Part shown: one piece after another, positions 1 to 12,270 of the stretch
Layout: the number at the start of each line of letters is the position of its first letter
How positions within the stretch are numbered: the first letter of the stretch is position 1
Source of the DNA: Archilochus colubris
Lineage: Eukaryota; Chordata; Aves; Apodiformes; Trochilidae
Assembly (NCBI GenBank): GCA_023079485.1
Contig: CM041097.1
Location: forward strand, 17,467,158 to 17,531,157
Direction of reading: 5' to 3'
Length of the DNA: 64,000 nucleotides
Notes under the pieces: model-generated
Seen by the model: the letters and a program-made list of their open reading frames with translations, nothing else
Told to the model about the DNA's origin: nothing
Databases searched by the model: none
Made by a program: the position numbers and the translations under genes

Positions 1-700
1 CAAGATGCTTTCAAAGCTGATGCATTCACAAATCATGGGCAGACACTCCTGCCCATGGTTACAGAAGGATTACCCAAAGTTTCTCCAGCTGCTGGCTCAT
101 CCCTGACCTCCATTTTCTTCATGCCTGTGGTCAGACCAAAGCTCGTGGTGAAGGCAGCACACAAGTTTGCCAGCAGCTGAAGGTTGGCCACCAGCTCTTC
201 AGAAAATGCACAACCATCAGCACAAGGAGAAGGGCAGGGACTGCTCAGCCACCTTGGATCCCACACGCTGCCTGGGGACATCCCACCACTTCCCCATGGC
301 ACAAAGTGCCCCTTCATGCCCTTGCTGTCATCCTATCCACAAACACAGCCAGAGAGCACAGGGGGAAGAAGGTTCAGTCCCAAAAATGCTCTTCCCTCAC
401 CTTACCCTTGAAACTGCAGCCCTGATCCTGACCTGCATGAACCATGTCAACACCAGAAGAAACAGCACGAGCACCACCATCAAGCCTGAAATGCTACTGA
501 ATTTCCCTGACCTCATCCCAAGGATGTCCACATAAAAATACAATTTGCAAGCAAACAGATTAATTTTCCACTCCCAGCCTGCAGCCTCAAACCCAGACAG
601 AGCATCATTTCCCTCAAAGAAGTTTCTGCCACGTTTGCTGCATCTTTCCCAAAAGCAGAGATAAAGCTGGTCCAAGAAACCCAAAAGAACAGTCAGGAAA
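1..700. other. Noncoding, moderately GC-rich filler
   Basis: This stretch has balanced composition with few CpGs. Open frames of up to about 122 codons occur on both strands and overlap each other, with no recognisable domain, no signal peptide and no convincing splice-site pairing. I read them as chance frames. No repeat family is recognisable. Confidence 0.5.
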
Positions 701-2640
701 ATGCACGCTGCTCAACACTGTAACATCTCTGAACGAGGTATCCCCCTATAGGGCTCCTAAGCAGAGACCTCTCCAGGCTTCAGGAGTTTATTCCTTCTTC
801 CAGTTTGTATTTTTAATGCAAATTCATGCAGCTGCCTTGAAGGGAGCTGATGGGTTCTGTTAAGTCAAATTTTCTTTGTGAATTAAGAGTAAAAAGTACA
901 AATTCACCACTTAAAATTTAAACATATGTATTTTTATTTCAGCATAAATGTGGTTTTTTCTATATGGTGAACAAGAGTGTGTAGAGTCAGGCAGTGTTTA
1001 TAAACACAACACTTGTACAATATATGTATTTTGCTTTAATACAATCAGAACCTGATTATTTGGTATTAAAAACCACAGCATAAAATTTCTGTTTTCCTCA
1101 AGGCAGAAATTCTAACTTGTTTTCCATGCTGCACCCAAAAGCTCCTGTTCTCTGCAAACAGGACATTGTTTTCTTTTTCTTTTTTTTTTTTTCTTTTTAA
1201 ACAGCACAGAACAAAAAAAATAGTAGAGGGTGTCACTGCAAACACATCAACATGTACTATAAAAATGAAAACAAACTTGATTAACTCAGCTTAACTAAAG
1301 CTTCCAAGTTCCTTATCAGTACCTGGGACGTATCTGGAAAGGAGCTTTCCCACCCCAAAAGGAAGTGCCAGGGGTGTTCCCCACTCCCAAGGGTAGGCAA
1401 GGTTGGGTGGTTTGTCCTGTTGTGATTTAAATACGATGTGATCCTTACTCAGTGCTATAAAGCCTGCTCAGAGCATGCCAGTGCATGTCAGCTTTCCCTT
1501 CCCTCTGGAAGACAACATCCACCTCTATGCAGAGTTCAAAAATCTTTTAAGCCAGCTTGCCACACTCAGGTTAGAGCACAAAGCAGGCTGCAGTGTTCAA
1601 TATCAGGATCAGCATTTTTCTTCCCTCCCCTGCCCTCCCCACACACTTGTGAATACATCTATTTAGATCAAATAGGCTTTTGGCATCATTTTTACATGCA
1701 GACATCCAAGCCTACTTGGTACTAGAAATCCTCTCTCCAGTATCATCATCTGAGGATAAAGATGTGAGACTTCCCATCCTCCAAGGACTGCTGCTCTCCT
1801 TAAACATAAATCTGCTATTGTGCAAAAGGCACAATCTCTACGGATTTCTATCGCAAAAGAAGAAGGAAAATAGCCCAATAACCGAGAAAATGGAGCAGTT
1901 TCACAGATTGGTGTGTTAAAGTAATATAAAGCAATTATGTGGTTGGGTGAAGGTAAGGAAAGGAGCAAAGACAGGAAGTTAAGGGGCTTTGGAACTGAAG
2001 GAAAAGTCTAATTTGGGACTGCAGCAGCAGCCTCAGAAATTGCAGACTGAAAAGTGCTGCTCGGGACACAACAACCACCCAGGTGATGGGCAAAACCCCA
2101 CTGGGCTCCAGGTCAGCCTTCAGTTAGCAAAAAGGTTCACGAACATCCAGCAATGTTCCTCACAAGCCACAAGCACTGAGGGGGGCAAAGAAAGCCCAAC
2201 ATTTTTAAAGTAGCACCATAAACTTGATCCTGACAACGGCCAAAGCCGTGACAAAACCTTGGATGTTTTTTCTCAACAATTAAGCAACTCACAGCACATT
2301 CAATTCACACTTTCTTTTTCACCAGTGAGTGTATAATTTTCTCTTGTTAAGCAGGCACTGAGCAGCACTATCCCACAGGTATAATTTCATTATTTCTCTA
2401 AACAGCACATGCAGGGCAGCAGCATACACAACATGTGCGAGGTAGTGGGTGGTCTTATTTCCAGTGCCATAATACCTCGACCACAACAAAGTGGTCTCCC
2501 AACTTTAACTCTGCTTCTGGAACTTTAAATGTTTAAGTTTTCCAAGGTGACGTGGACAAGAGTCCCTGGTACCTGATGTGTGGCTGCCCTATTGATTTAA
2601 TGCTGCTGGGCATCTGGTGAGATGCTTTGGGGATAGATCA
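701..2640. other. AT-rich noncoding stretch
   Basis: The sequence is mostly AT-rich with a 13-base T run at 1180-1192 inside a longer pyrimidine tract, and a perfect octamer motif (ATGCAAAT) at 816-823. Short frames between 1438 and 2213 overlap on opposite strands and match nothing I know. Nothing else stands out. Confidence 0.45.
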
Positions 2641-4390
2641 GGTTTATTAACTGCTCAGCTAGGAGCTATCAGCTCAGGGCAGGCACTTTGTATCTAAGAA
2701 AGTGATGAGAATCATTAAGGCAGAGCAGGCATTTGGTTAATCATATTTAAAAATATCCTCACCTTGCCCTTGCTGTTTCCTAAGAGAAATTTCAGCAAAA
2801 AGGATAATATTATCCCTGATGAAGCTAACAGATTTACATGAGTATCACTCAGAAAAGGGTTTGCCCCAAAGTGCTGCATACATACTCAACAATAAGAAGT
2901 TTTCTGTCCCAGGATTAACTAGAGAGCAGAGTTTTCTCTCCTTTTTTTCAATATGACTGTCTCAAAGCAAACCTTCCTGCAGAAATTACTTGCATTTTAA
3001 ATATTGTTGCTAATCTGCAATACAATCTGTGTTTCCCGAGCAGAGTCATTAAGATGTGCACGGGTCAGGATGTTGAGGCTGCATTCAGGATTCTTTGCAG
3101 TTACAATATTAGTAAAGTATTTACTAAATTGACTACCACCTACTCTAAGTTAAATTTGCTGAGAGATAAACTGAGCATAACCTCTGGCATTTTCAGACAT
3201 TTTCTTATGAACAGATACATTTTGCATGTTTTTGCATGCTCGGACCTTGCCAAAATGCTGATTTGGTCTCTGATATCAAGGCTTACTCACCCCCTCGAAG
3301 GTACAAAAGGAAGGTAGTGATAGCTTGCATGTGGGGGAATGAGACTTTAATATATAGAAAGCACAAAACTTACTCTTTTTAGCTTATTTTAGATTCAAAA
3401 GCTGCAAAAGAACACTGAAAATGCTGTACTATTTTCTGCACTGGTTGAAAAACTCAGCTGAGGGGAGATGCAAAAAAAGAGGAGGATATAAAAAGAATAT
3501 TATTTGCATAGTCATAAATCATTATAAAACAATTATTCTGTAGCAAAAAAGCACTCGTTTCACAAGGGCAATCCAGCTTCAAGAGAGTGCACTATCTGTT
3601 AGCATCCTAGTCTCAAAACAGACATCTCTGGACAGATTTGTTACAGTTTTGTACATGCTAATGTGTAAACAGATTGTAAAATTATTTTTGGGCCTATAAT
3701 AGGATTTAATGTGTTTAAGAGATAGTCTTATACCTCTTTAACAAAGGGGCTTACAATATGGTAAGAATGTATCACAAAAAATATAATGCTTTTAACAGAT
3801 AAATCCTCTTGGCAAAGGCTGTAATCTTTCAAACTTAATTGGTGAACTCATTAAGGAACAACTGCCACTACAAGAAGAAAGACTATTGTCAGCGACTTAT
3901 CGGGCACTGAGATAACAAACTTAATTATATTGTTTTCAGTGGATTTACATTTGCTTCCTTTAGGACACTAGATTTTCTAAACATTATTTCCTTGGCTGTA
4001 CACAATTTCCCCCCCTATCCCTCCTCGGAGAAAAGCAAACCTGGCAACAACAAATCAGCAAAGAGCAAAAACCCCAAAGCATCCCAGCTCTGAACTAAGC
4101 ACAGCACGGTCCTAAAATTTCTGTCTTTATTATCTACTTGTAAAAAGTTATAAGCCTGTAAAGTATTTAATTTATGAGCCATGTTAATCATTTGTTCCCA
4201 TTTGATCTGAGGTTTAGCAAACACTGTTTCCTGGGATGGAGGAGGATAATTTGCAGGTCCAGCTTGGCTCTGGAGGGGGCACCAACTAATCTGACACCGT
4301 AACATGACATTGATGGCAGGCATACACTAATGACCAAACTGCTAGATGCTCCTGTCAGCCTGTCACTGCAGTGAAAAGCAAGTTGCTTCC
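2641..4390. other. AT-rich, repeat-free noncoding stretch
   Basis: This is long, quiet AT-rich DNA without simple repeats or transposon signatures. It contains an octamer in reverse (ATTTGCAT, 3502-3509) followed at once by AGTCATAAATCATTATAAAA, which has HOX/CDX-like (GTCATAAA) and homeodomain-like cores. Such stretches often hold conserved noncoding elements in amniotes, but conservation cannot be judged from one sequence. Confidence 0.35.
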
Positions 4391-4397
4391 TATTGCC

Positions 4398-4426
4398 AAA
4401 AAAAAGAAAAAAAAAAAAAAAAAAAA
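4398..4426 (+). repeat. Poly(A) tract (A8-G-A20)
   Basis: The tract is an 8-base A run, one G, then a 20-base A run. It is the longest near-pure A tract in the window. No retroposed gene is visible immediately upstream and no target-site duplication is obvious, so I treat it as a simple homopolymer rather than a retroposon tail. Confidence 0.9.
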
Positions 4427-4430
4427 GGTG

Positions 4431-5500
4431 CAGAGTGGTCCTACTAATTATTCAGACATGCACTATAATGAGAATCTTAGTGCTCTCTTCCAACATACGC
4501 TAAAGCTCCCATTTGTCTGATACGGTGGCTGATTAGAATTTGTTTCTTGAATAGTAAAACCACAGCTTAAAATAAAGCAGAAAGGATAAACAGCTTTTTA
4601 TTCTGCATAAAACTCAGAAAGGGGCCATTTTGGCTTCAAGCTGGGTTTTTGTTTGGTTTTTATTCTTTTTGCTTTTTTTGTTATTTATTTACACCAGAAG
4701 AAAACTGGATTAATTTTTAATAGTACTTCACAAACAACATATACATCTTCATGGAATTTTATTGTCTGGATCACTCAGGACATAAATTCTGTGGATAAAG
4801 GGTGGCTTGGAAGGTATTTTCTTTCCTTTCTCTTCAGTGAAATGACACTTTTTAAACCAGAAACTTGTACCAGACAAACCACAGGTTGGGAAAAAAGTGT
4901 CTGCTCTTTCTGTGTTATTATAACTGATTCCTCAAATATGAACGTTGAAAGCTCATAAGGACTTTAGGTATCAAAGAATAATCTGAACGTAGAGGTAGGA
5001 AAAAAAAATATGAAAAGGTAAATGGTGTTTTCCAGACTGGCATTTATTCTTTAAGTTCTGCTCCAGCACAGACTATAGAGTGCATTCCACCTTTATATCT
5101 ACACTATATTTACAATTCTGTCATTTTCAAAAGCCTCTGCAGCAATGCAATGCAGAACTGCAATCCACAAAGAAGCCAAGGGACCTACCAGGGTATGTCA
5201 TGTGTTAAACACACAGGCTGAAGATCTGTTACTCCCCTGTAAAAGAGCCTGAATTTCTAAGGATAACACTTGGCTCTTTCTGAAAAGCAAACCCTTCTAA
5301 GAGCATCTCAAGTGGGCCACCCAAAGCCGAGCACACGCTACTGAGTCTTTCAGAAAAATGTAATAAACTCCAAAGTGTTAGACACAAAGGTGAAGGAGAC
5401 ACGCGCTCCACTACCACCCCAGGACAGTTTGAAAGCCATTACTAGTTAATAGCTCTCTAGTGGTCTACAGGAATTCAATCAGTGGCCTCCCTGGCATGCT
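4431..5500. other. AT-rich noncoding stretch
   Basis: No gene or repeat is recognised. The frame at 4653-4958 (+) begins in a TTTT-rich run that encodes F/V/I residues and has no domain. The part from about 4440 to 4640 is low in simple repeats and could be a conserved element, but nothing in the sequence proves it. Confidence 0.35.
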
Positions 5501-5806
5501 GTATCTCTGCTGGAAAAGCCACAGCTGTATTAGGAACACGTTGGCAGCCGACAGTCGGGGGGGATCCCGCAGCGCAGACCTGAGTGGGATCAGGGCTGGA
5601 TCCCAGCCCATCCATCCCCACTCATCCTTCATCCTCCTGGCTGCTCACCAGCTTGCTTACTCACAGATAACTATCTGCACTGAGGAGGGGGTTCATTTAC
5701 ACAGAGACTGATGCCTTCAGTTCTCTCTTTGTTAGGGTCATCATCCCCTTTTTCACCAGGAGGGGCAATAGCAAAGGGGCTGCTGTGCAGCAGCAGAGAG
5801 CAGCCC

Positions 5807-5876
5807 CATCATGCTCAGAGCCAAGTACCCAAGGTTGTGCCCATCACACTCCGAGCCAAGCACCCAAGGGTCCTTC
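5807..5876. repeat. Two-copy 35-bp tandem repeat
   Basis: Two adjacent 35-base units start with CATCA and share the core GAGCCAAG-Y-ACCCAAGG (5818-5834 and 5853-5869). They have diverged at the ends. No third copy is visible. It is a small minisatellite-like duplication. Confidence 0.7.
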
Positions 5877-5913
5877 TGCCTCGTACCAGGGGCCTTTTGC
5901 AAAGCAGAGCAGA

Positions 5914-5929
5914 CCCCCCCCGCCCCCCC
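5914..5929 (-). repeat. C8-G-C7 homopolymer, minus-strand G-quadruplex candidate
   Basis: Eight C, one G and seven C on the + strand give four G-tracts of three or more on the minus strand with very short loops. It sits inside the GC-richer segment. Folding is inferred from the pattern only. Confidence 0.5.
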
Positions 5930-6901
5930 AGCAGCATGTGAAAACCATGATGCAGCAAAGCGCTGGGGACTTCCCTCCGGGCCCCAAATAATCCAGAAAT
6001 TAATGTTCAAATAACTTTGACCAACTGCAGCACCACAAATCTATTAAGAGCGGCCCAACTTCCGAGATGAAAGCGAAAGTAGATGTTTGGAGAGCCAAAA
6101 CGATGCAAGGTAAATAGTGGGTACAGGTTGTTACATGTCAGTCTACAGTGCAACATGCAAAGGGCACATGAATCATTAGCAAGAGAACAACCCTGGCACC
6201 TACCCCAGAAATACCTCAGTCAGCACCCAGCAGGAAAAGAAAAGAGTTAAAAAAAAAAATAAAAATCCCAGAATCATAAACGGAGGCTCAGCTCCCAGAG
6301 AAAGGTACACTTAACAGTGTTCATCTCTTTGGAAAATAGAGGTACTGTATCCAAGATACGGCACCGCTAACATTTTCCACATGGCTGGAGATGGATCATT
6401 GAGTGGCCTTCTCCTAAACAACAGCATCTCGACGTGCCAGCTGTTGGAAAAATGAAGACATGATGCATTTTGCACTCTGTTCTCATAAACCCCCTCCCCG
6501 GTATCAATTCAGACAGAGAAGAGAATCAGCAAGTTTATTTCAGACCAGATTATGCCACATTCAGCCACGTTGTGCGGACACGCTGCAGTAGCCTCCTCGC
6601 CCAGCATGCCAGAGTGTGAAGAACGATCCTTTTATATCCACGGGATGACTTGGCCAACTCTAAAATGCAACAACTAAAAACTCCAACATCCTTCTGTCAG
6701 TTTAACTGCTAATTTGCAATGGATTGGGTTACACTTCCCGTTTTAAGGCAAGTTCTCCCTGAGCGCTGGCTAAGAAATCTTGGGCAAGAGGAAGCAGCAA
6801 CCACCGAAGAATTTTTTTAAATAAATAAATGAAATCTCACCCACAACTTCAGACAAGGAGGCAGGACCCGGGGCTGCAGCTGGGTGATGGCAGCTGTGGT
6901 T

Positions 6902-6915
6902 GGGGGGGGGGGGGG
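6902..6915 (+). repeat. G14 homopolymer
   Basis: There are fourteen consecutive G. A run this long is prone to length errors in sequencing and to polymorphism, and it can form G-quadruplex structure. Confidence 0.9.
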
Positions 6916-7110
6916 TCTGCCCCCAGCCTAAAGAAGCTGGTGCCAGGGTGCCAGGCCAGCCAGGAGCACCCGTGGGGAAGTCCCCTCCTTTCCCTGCCAC
7001 CACTCTTTGCCTCTGAAGATGAGTCAGAGGTAGGTGAGGCACTAAAGATGCCTTTCCCTACAAAGAACATGAATAGGGGAGAGACTCGCCCTCTGTCAGG
7101 ATGAGAAGCA

Positions 7111-8557
7111 GCTCTCAGGATGGATTCAGATCACAAACCTGGTGCTTTGGCAAGGTTTCCACATGAGATGGTTGGCTCACCACAATGTGGCTCCCCAGGC
7201 CATGGGCAGGAGACCTCCATGGCAAGCTTGCCTCCCCAACCTGCCTCGAAGACCTTCTCTCAAAAAAGACAAAAGTGAGGAGGATCTTAAACATTTTAAC
7301 TTATCTGCACAGTGAGGCACTAAGTGAACTTTATGAAACACATAGGAACAGACTGGAACTTACTTAGGTCTTTAAAATCGGTGAAGTTGGTTGGTAAAAG
7401 CAATGTCAGGACCATAATTAATCAGGACTGAAGCAGACATACAGTCTGAAGAAAGGTCCTCACAGTGCCCCATCATCCATGTATCTCTGCTCACCAACAA
7501 CTGCACTTTTCTGCTATGGCAAGAGAAGACAAAGATTTGCATTGCTCAGCTCCTGATCCCTGTGGTACCTCTCTGGCTCGTCCTCTCTGCTCATTATAGC
7601 ACTGAACAAGTTTCACAGATTTACTGGAGGGTTTTATCAGAAAGGCCACTCAGCTGACCATCAGATAAGCAATAATAGCCAAAGTTTACTGTTTTTCTTG
7701 CTCTGTGTAAAATAAAATAAGTAATGGCTTCACTGCACTGATCCAAACAATCAGCAATCACTCCCCACCCTCTGCCTGCCCTTCCAGGCACCAGCTGCTG
7801 AAGCCCAGTCTGGGGAAGCTGCAAAACAGCAGCTGGATGAGAGCAGGAATATTTGCTTTATCTGAAACAAGCTATGGAGAACTGGTGACCACTGGTCCTG
7901 TGAAATCCCCCAGAAGCACCCTGGAGAAAAAGGTCTAAATTGCAAACGTGTGCTAAGTGTGTAAGAGAAGGAAATATTGGTAAATAATCTAAAGGCATCA
8001 CCTCCACTCGCCACTTCTTACCCTTCTTCAGTCATCACCGGACAAAAGACACCAAACATTAAAAGTCAAAATATCAGCTCCTCAGGAGGATCAGAAGTTA
8101 CCCAAGAGGTTCTCCTTGCCCTGAGAGAACTCCTCAGCTTTTTAGTTTTCCCCCAGAAATAGGGTGGGTGGGCTACAGCCTCCCACTGAGGGTACCCCCA
8201 GGACACCCATTGCACTGAGGGGCTGGAGGAGCCTTTTTCATAACCCAAAGCAGATGCCAGCTGAGGTTAGCAGAGCTCCTGCCTTCCCCTACAAAAGTGT
8301 TTTATTTTATAAGAGAAACAGACAAGTTTGTGGTGATGTTGCCCTTAGGCTTCTGGGATTTTGTTTGTTTGTTTTGTTTTTTTAATAATTCACTAAGTTA
8401 TGCCTCCATGTAACACAGGAAGGTGATTTGATGTGGTAATTACCTATTACATTTGACAAGGTGATTAATGGAGCAAAATACCACTGTACAACATGTAAAT
8501 TTAGTTTGCTGTCATTAAAACGTGCCTGCTTAGCAAACTGTTTTGCTCATAGAAAGG
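7111..8557. other. Noncoding filler
   Basis: Composition is mixed with no recognisable gene, transposon or RNA. An octamer (ATTTGCAT) lies at 7535-7542 but without a surrounding motif cluster. The frames here are all under 90 codons and overlap on both strands. Confidence 0.45.
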
Positions 8558-8573
8558 AAAAAAAAAAAAAAAA
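8558..8573 (+). repeat. A16 homopolymer
   Basis: This is a sixteen-base A run followed by G and A/G-rich sequence. No associated retroposon body is recognised. Confidence 0.9.
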
Positions 8574-10253
8574 GAAAGGGGGCAGTGGTGGAAAATCCCA
8601 ACCATGTGTATCCTGCCATCTAGAAAGTATATGGATTGACCCTCAGCTTCAAATATGCTCCTGCCCTATTAGATATTTTCTAGCAAGACCAGAACACTCC
8701 AAAACACTAATAAAAGAAAATTACCAACATCTTCCAGGAGAAGCACTGAACTTTGTATCCAACTTCAGAGACATCTTTAATAACACCTCAACTGAAAAAG
8801 CCTGAGACTTTGATGTCAGCATTTGCTTACAGATCAAGAATAAAATAACTGCTTTCTTTTCAGGAATTGCCCTCCAATGTGTCAGCTGTGTCAAACCTGG
8901 AATGAAGAGTTGCACTGCTTTCAGAAAATGAAAACTGGAGGCATCATTGAGAAGATGCTTGAAAATTTTCAAGCACTTAAATGCTCTGATGATTTTGTCT
9001 CTAGGTGAAGCAATCCAAGCATGCAGTGACGTAAAGGAGAAATCAAAGACTCATGAGCAAAGCTAAATACAAACTAACAGGAATAAAATAAACATTCTGA
9101 GTATTATGAGTGCTAAATAAGTAAAATATTCCTAATTAAAGAGTACATTCAGACCATATACTTTGGCTTATGGAAAGTAAAATGAGATTCTTGACTGAAG
9201 TGCCCAAAACCAAATCAGAAGCCTTCAGTGGTTATACCAAGACCTTCCCTAAGTTATGAAGGAGCAGGTTTAATACCTGTTTCCAGCTCAGATCGCTATT
9301 GCTGCTGTTTTCACATTAGAACCTGCTAAATAGTTTATGATGTGAAATAACCCCAAATACAATGTAAATCTTTGCACAGAGAGACTAGAAAAGAATAGGA
9401 AATCAACACAAGCATCCAGACCCCAACCCCAGGTGATTTAGAAGAAAAGGCACACTATCTGTTATGTCATATTTAAGAATCTGCTATTTATTCTTATTCT
9501 TACAGGCTGCATCCTCAGAAACCTTTTAACAAGAAAACACAGACACTATTCTGAAATAATCTTCACTGCCAAAGCAACCCTTGGAATGTAGTATGGACCT
9601 GCTGGCTGAAGAGATTTTTAAACACCTCTGCCTCTGTACTAGAGGTATTTCTATCCCAGTAACCACCATATACACTAGAAAAACTCTTGAATTCTCCAAA
9701 ACAAAAATGAAGGCTTGAGTACCAAGCAGTATCAAAGTTAAACAAATCTCCTCCCACCCATAATTCACAGAAATTTTGATAAGTACTCTCAGAGGAAGAA
9801 AGCCCTGAAAGAAACCTTTAGGAGAATATTAACCTATTTGGTCTTAATCAGATGCAACCAGCAGTTTCCTTACCCAGTTCACAAGGGGGTGGCTGTTTAG
9901 GGCATCCTTGGACACAGTGGAGGGGCACCCTCAGGTCTCATTACTGACCTGGTGACCCAGACCTCCCTGCCCAACAGACTGAGGGGCAACACCATGGGTT
10001 TCATCATTGTGACCAAGCCCCATCCAGGGTTCCCTCCTTACCCTTGCTTACCCTCTTCTTCCTTGCTTCCCATTCTCAGGACCTCAACAAGGTGCCTGCC
10101 AAGAGAAAAGTGATCCTAGCTCCTTTCACAGCCAAGCATGAAGTGGCAGACAAGAGAAAAACCTCTTTTCAGGTTCTTTTATTACTAATAGTTTTGATTT
10201 TATTATGTGGAGGTGAGAAACAAAACCTGACATTTGACTGAACTGGGTTTTAG
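8574..10253. other. Noncoding filler
   Basis: I see no gene or named repeat. The part at 9870-10040 is GC-richer than its flanks, with CpG-poor, C-rich + strand sequence. I could not assign it to a transposon family. Confidence 0.4.
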
Positions 10254-10277
10254 AAAAAAAAAAAAAAAGGGGAGGGG
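10254..10277 (+). repeat. Purine tract: A15 followed by G-rich run
   Basis: A 15-base A run (10254-10268) runs directly into GGGGAGGGGGGG-type sequence. It is an uninterrupted purine tract that could form triplex DNA. No functional link is visible. Confidence 0.8.
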
Positions 10278-10279
10278 GG

Positions 10280-10850
10280 GAAGAAAGAAGAACACTTTCT
10301 GTGAGTGAGACACATTTGAATGATTCAAGAGGCTGGGAAGTCTTGGCTCTTGGCTGAGCAGAGCAGCTGCCAACCTCTCACTTGGACAGGGAAAGGCATC
10401 CAGGTGCTGGATATAGGAGCGCAGTGAAGGGCTGAGATTGAATGAGTCAAAAGACTCTTCCCCAGACCACCCTCCTGTCAGAAGAGAAACATCCAGTAAC
10501 TGTGGGACAACTGTAAAACCCCCATGGGGGTCACCCTGAGCTCCCCACTGCTCCCTGAGACATGACTGCATTGGTCACAGCAATGAGAGATCTGTGTTGC
10601 TGGAGGAAACATCAATCCCCACCTCTGGTCCAGATCCATTTGTCCTGCTGTGCAAGGGTCTCAAGGACACCATGAACCTGTTGGATGGTGGGGACAATAT
10701 AGCTTGGAGAGGCAAGATGGAAAAGCTTAGATCTTAGCAAGACTGAAAAACTCATGCTCACGTAGGATTAGGGAAGAAAAGAATATTATCAGGTTGCAAC
10801 TTCACCTGCAAGTTAATGTACTCTCAAATAAATACAAAAATTAGCACTTT
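10280..10850. other. Noncoding filler
   Basis: Composition is moderate. A 122-codon minus-strand frame (10203-10571) ends inside the preceding purine tract, and its C-terminal part reads as a run of F and P. That is low-complexity translation, not a protein. Confidence 0.45.
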
Positions 10851-10856
10851 TTAAAA

Positions 10857-10886
10857 TTATATAAAAGACTTTTTTATATAAAAGAC
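10857..10886 (+). repeat. Tandem TATA-like 13-mer
   Basis: The 13-mer TTATATAAAAGAC occurs at 10857-10869 and again at 10874-10886, a 17-base period with T-rich filler between. Each copy contains TATATAAAA, which matches the TATA-box consensus. There is no GC-rich initiator region or open reading frame just downstream, so promoter activity is speculative. It may simply be a small local duplication. Confidence 0.6.
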
Positions 10887-10889
10887 ATA

Positions 10890-11895
10890 ATTTTACCCTC
10901 TCCCTCACAACCACTGTCTTGTACCTACAGAGAAGCAGTACTACCATTTGCTTTCTCTCTCTTAAATATTTTGATGCATTGCTTCAGACCAAAAAAAGCC
11001 CAAACCCACCACCACACTGGAATCTATCATCAATGCTTTAGAGATCATGTAGGACAAGCCCAGAAAGAAATGGAGAAGTTCATGGAGCTCCACAATACTT
11101 TGGGTTTTACAGAAAGAGCCTCTCCCATAATGAGTGGAGATGAAAACAAAAGGAATTCCTCACGTTTTTTTCATAAGGGTAGAAATGCTTCACACATAAA
11201 ATTAAGTTATATATGGAGAAATGTTTTCCTTCAGTATTTTAATTATTCATCAGGTACAGCATTGTTTTACTGTATGAAATGTTTGATATACAGAAAAGCT
11301 TTCCCTTTCAGAAGTTTCATTTCAGCCCCTGTTCAATTATATCCCCCCTAGCAGCAGCTAAAGAGACTTCTGCTAAATCACCGCAAATGGTGTTTTCAGG
11401 TAGTGAGAAAATTCAGTCTTGCACCTCGCCCCTTTGCTCCCCTCCTGAGTCTTAACTAGGTTGTTTTCTTACAATTAATTATTTAGGTGGTTCCAGTAAC
11501 AATATGTTATTACTGCTGTACAGGCCCACAGACATGAGCTGAGCAGTGATACAATTCATTGCTGTTTCGTTCCGCCCAAGACGTGTACCGCCTGAGACAA
11601 GAAATTTTTCCTTCAACTGAAAACTTGCTTAAACTTAGCAATTCAGCACTTTAGTGTTATTTTTTTAGGACGTAACTGGCAATAAAAGATTGCTATAAAT
11701 ACGTTCTCCCTATATTCCTGCACTGCGTAAATACACTTTAATGGTGGTAATTGAAATTTGAATAGGATGCCAACACCTCAGGCAGACTGACGCGACATTT
11801 AATTTATACAATTAAACATGAGGGTGGGGAAGCACTAAACAAACAATGTTTGTTAGTTGTATGTTTTACATGAGACCTATTTTCTCAAGTTTATC
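10890..11895. other. Noncoding filler, AT-rich
   Basis: No gene is recognised. The 126-codon frame at 10971-11351 (+) has no domain. The part at 11460-11860 is AT-rich with a few isolated CpGs and no repeats, which makes it a weak candidate for a conserved element. Confidence 0.35.
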
Positions 11896-12095
11896 TGTCC
11901 TGGGTTTGGTTTGGTGGGGTAACATCTCACAAAGAGGATAATCAACCCCCGGTGGGGTTTGGCATCGGGGAAACGGAGGGAAGCACCCACACCACACCGT
12001 GGCACAGGCACCCTGCTGGAAACACCCAGACAGAGTGATCATCCCTCATGGACTCATGGGATCAACCCAAGAGTCAATAAACCCCATTTTAAACA
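11896..12095 (+). mobile_element. Possible solo-LTR fragment
   Basis: A patch of about 200 bases is sharply richer in G+C and CpG than the AT-rich DNA on both sides. It starts with TGTCCTGGGTTTGG, which resembles the TG-initiated start of many passerine endogenous retrovirus LTRs, and has a CAATAAA polyadenylation-like signal near 12075. No matching CA end, target duplication, primer-binding site or viral gene is visible. The call rests on composition and the opening bases only and could be wrong. Confidence 0.2.
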
Positions 12096-12270
12096 GTGGG
12101 GCTCCATCACCAGCCTGCCAAGTGCAAAGTAGTGCCTTAATTCCCTCTATCCGATGGGTTCCAGATTGAACCCTCTACACAACTTGATATTTCTGAAGAC
12201 TCAGAAGGTACATTCCTGCCAAGACAAATCATGGAATTAAATGCAGAAGGAGCCAGGTATGTAACAAGTC

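Larger units (their letters stand above)
5501..7110. other. GC-richer noncoding segment with CpG clusters
   Basis: Composition rises in G+C compared with the flanks. CpGs cluster near 5540-5575. A two-copy 35-bp repeat (5807-5876), a C8-G-C7 run (5914-5929) and a G14 run (6902-6915) are listed separately. Overlapping frames in three registers around 5711-6014 follow from the repeat and GC content and show no family likeness. Confidence 0.4.

Noticed and set aside
4398..4426. Long A tract as the tail of a processed pseudogene
   Set aside because: No gene-like sequence lies upstream and no flanking target-site duplication is visible. Processed pseudogenes are also rare in birds.
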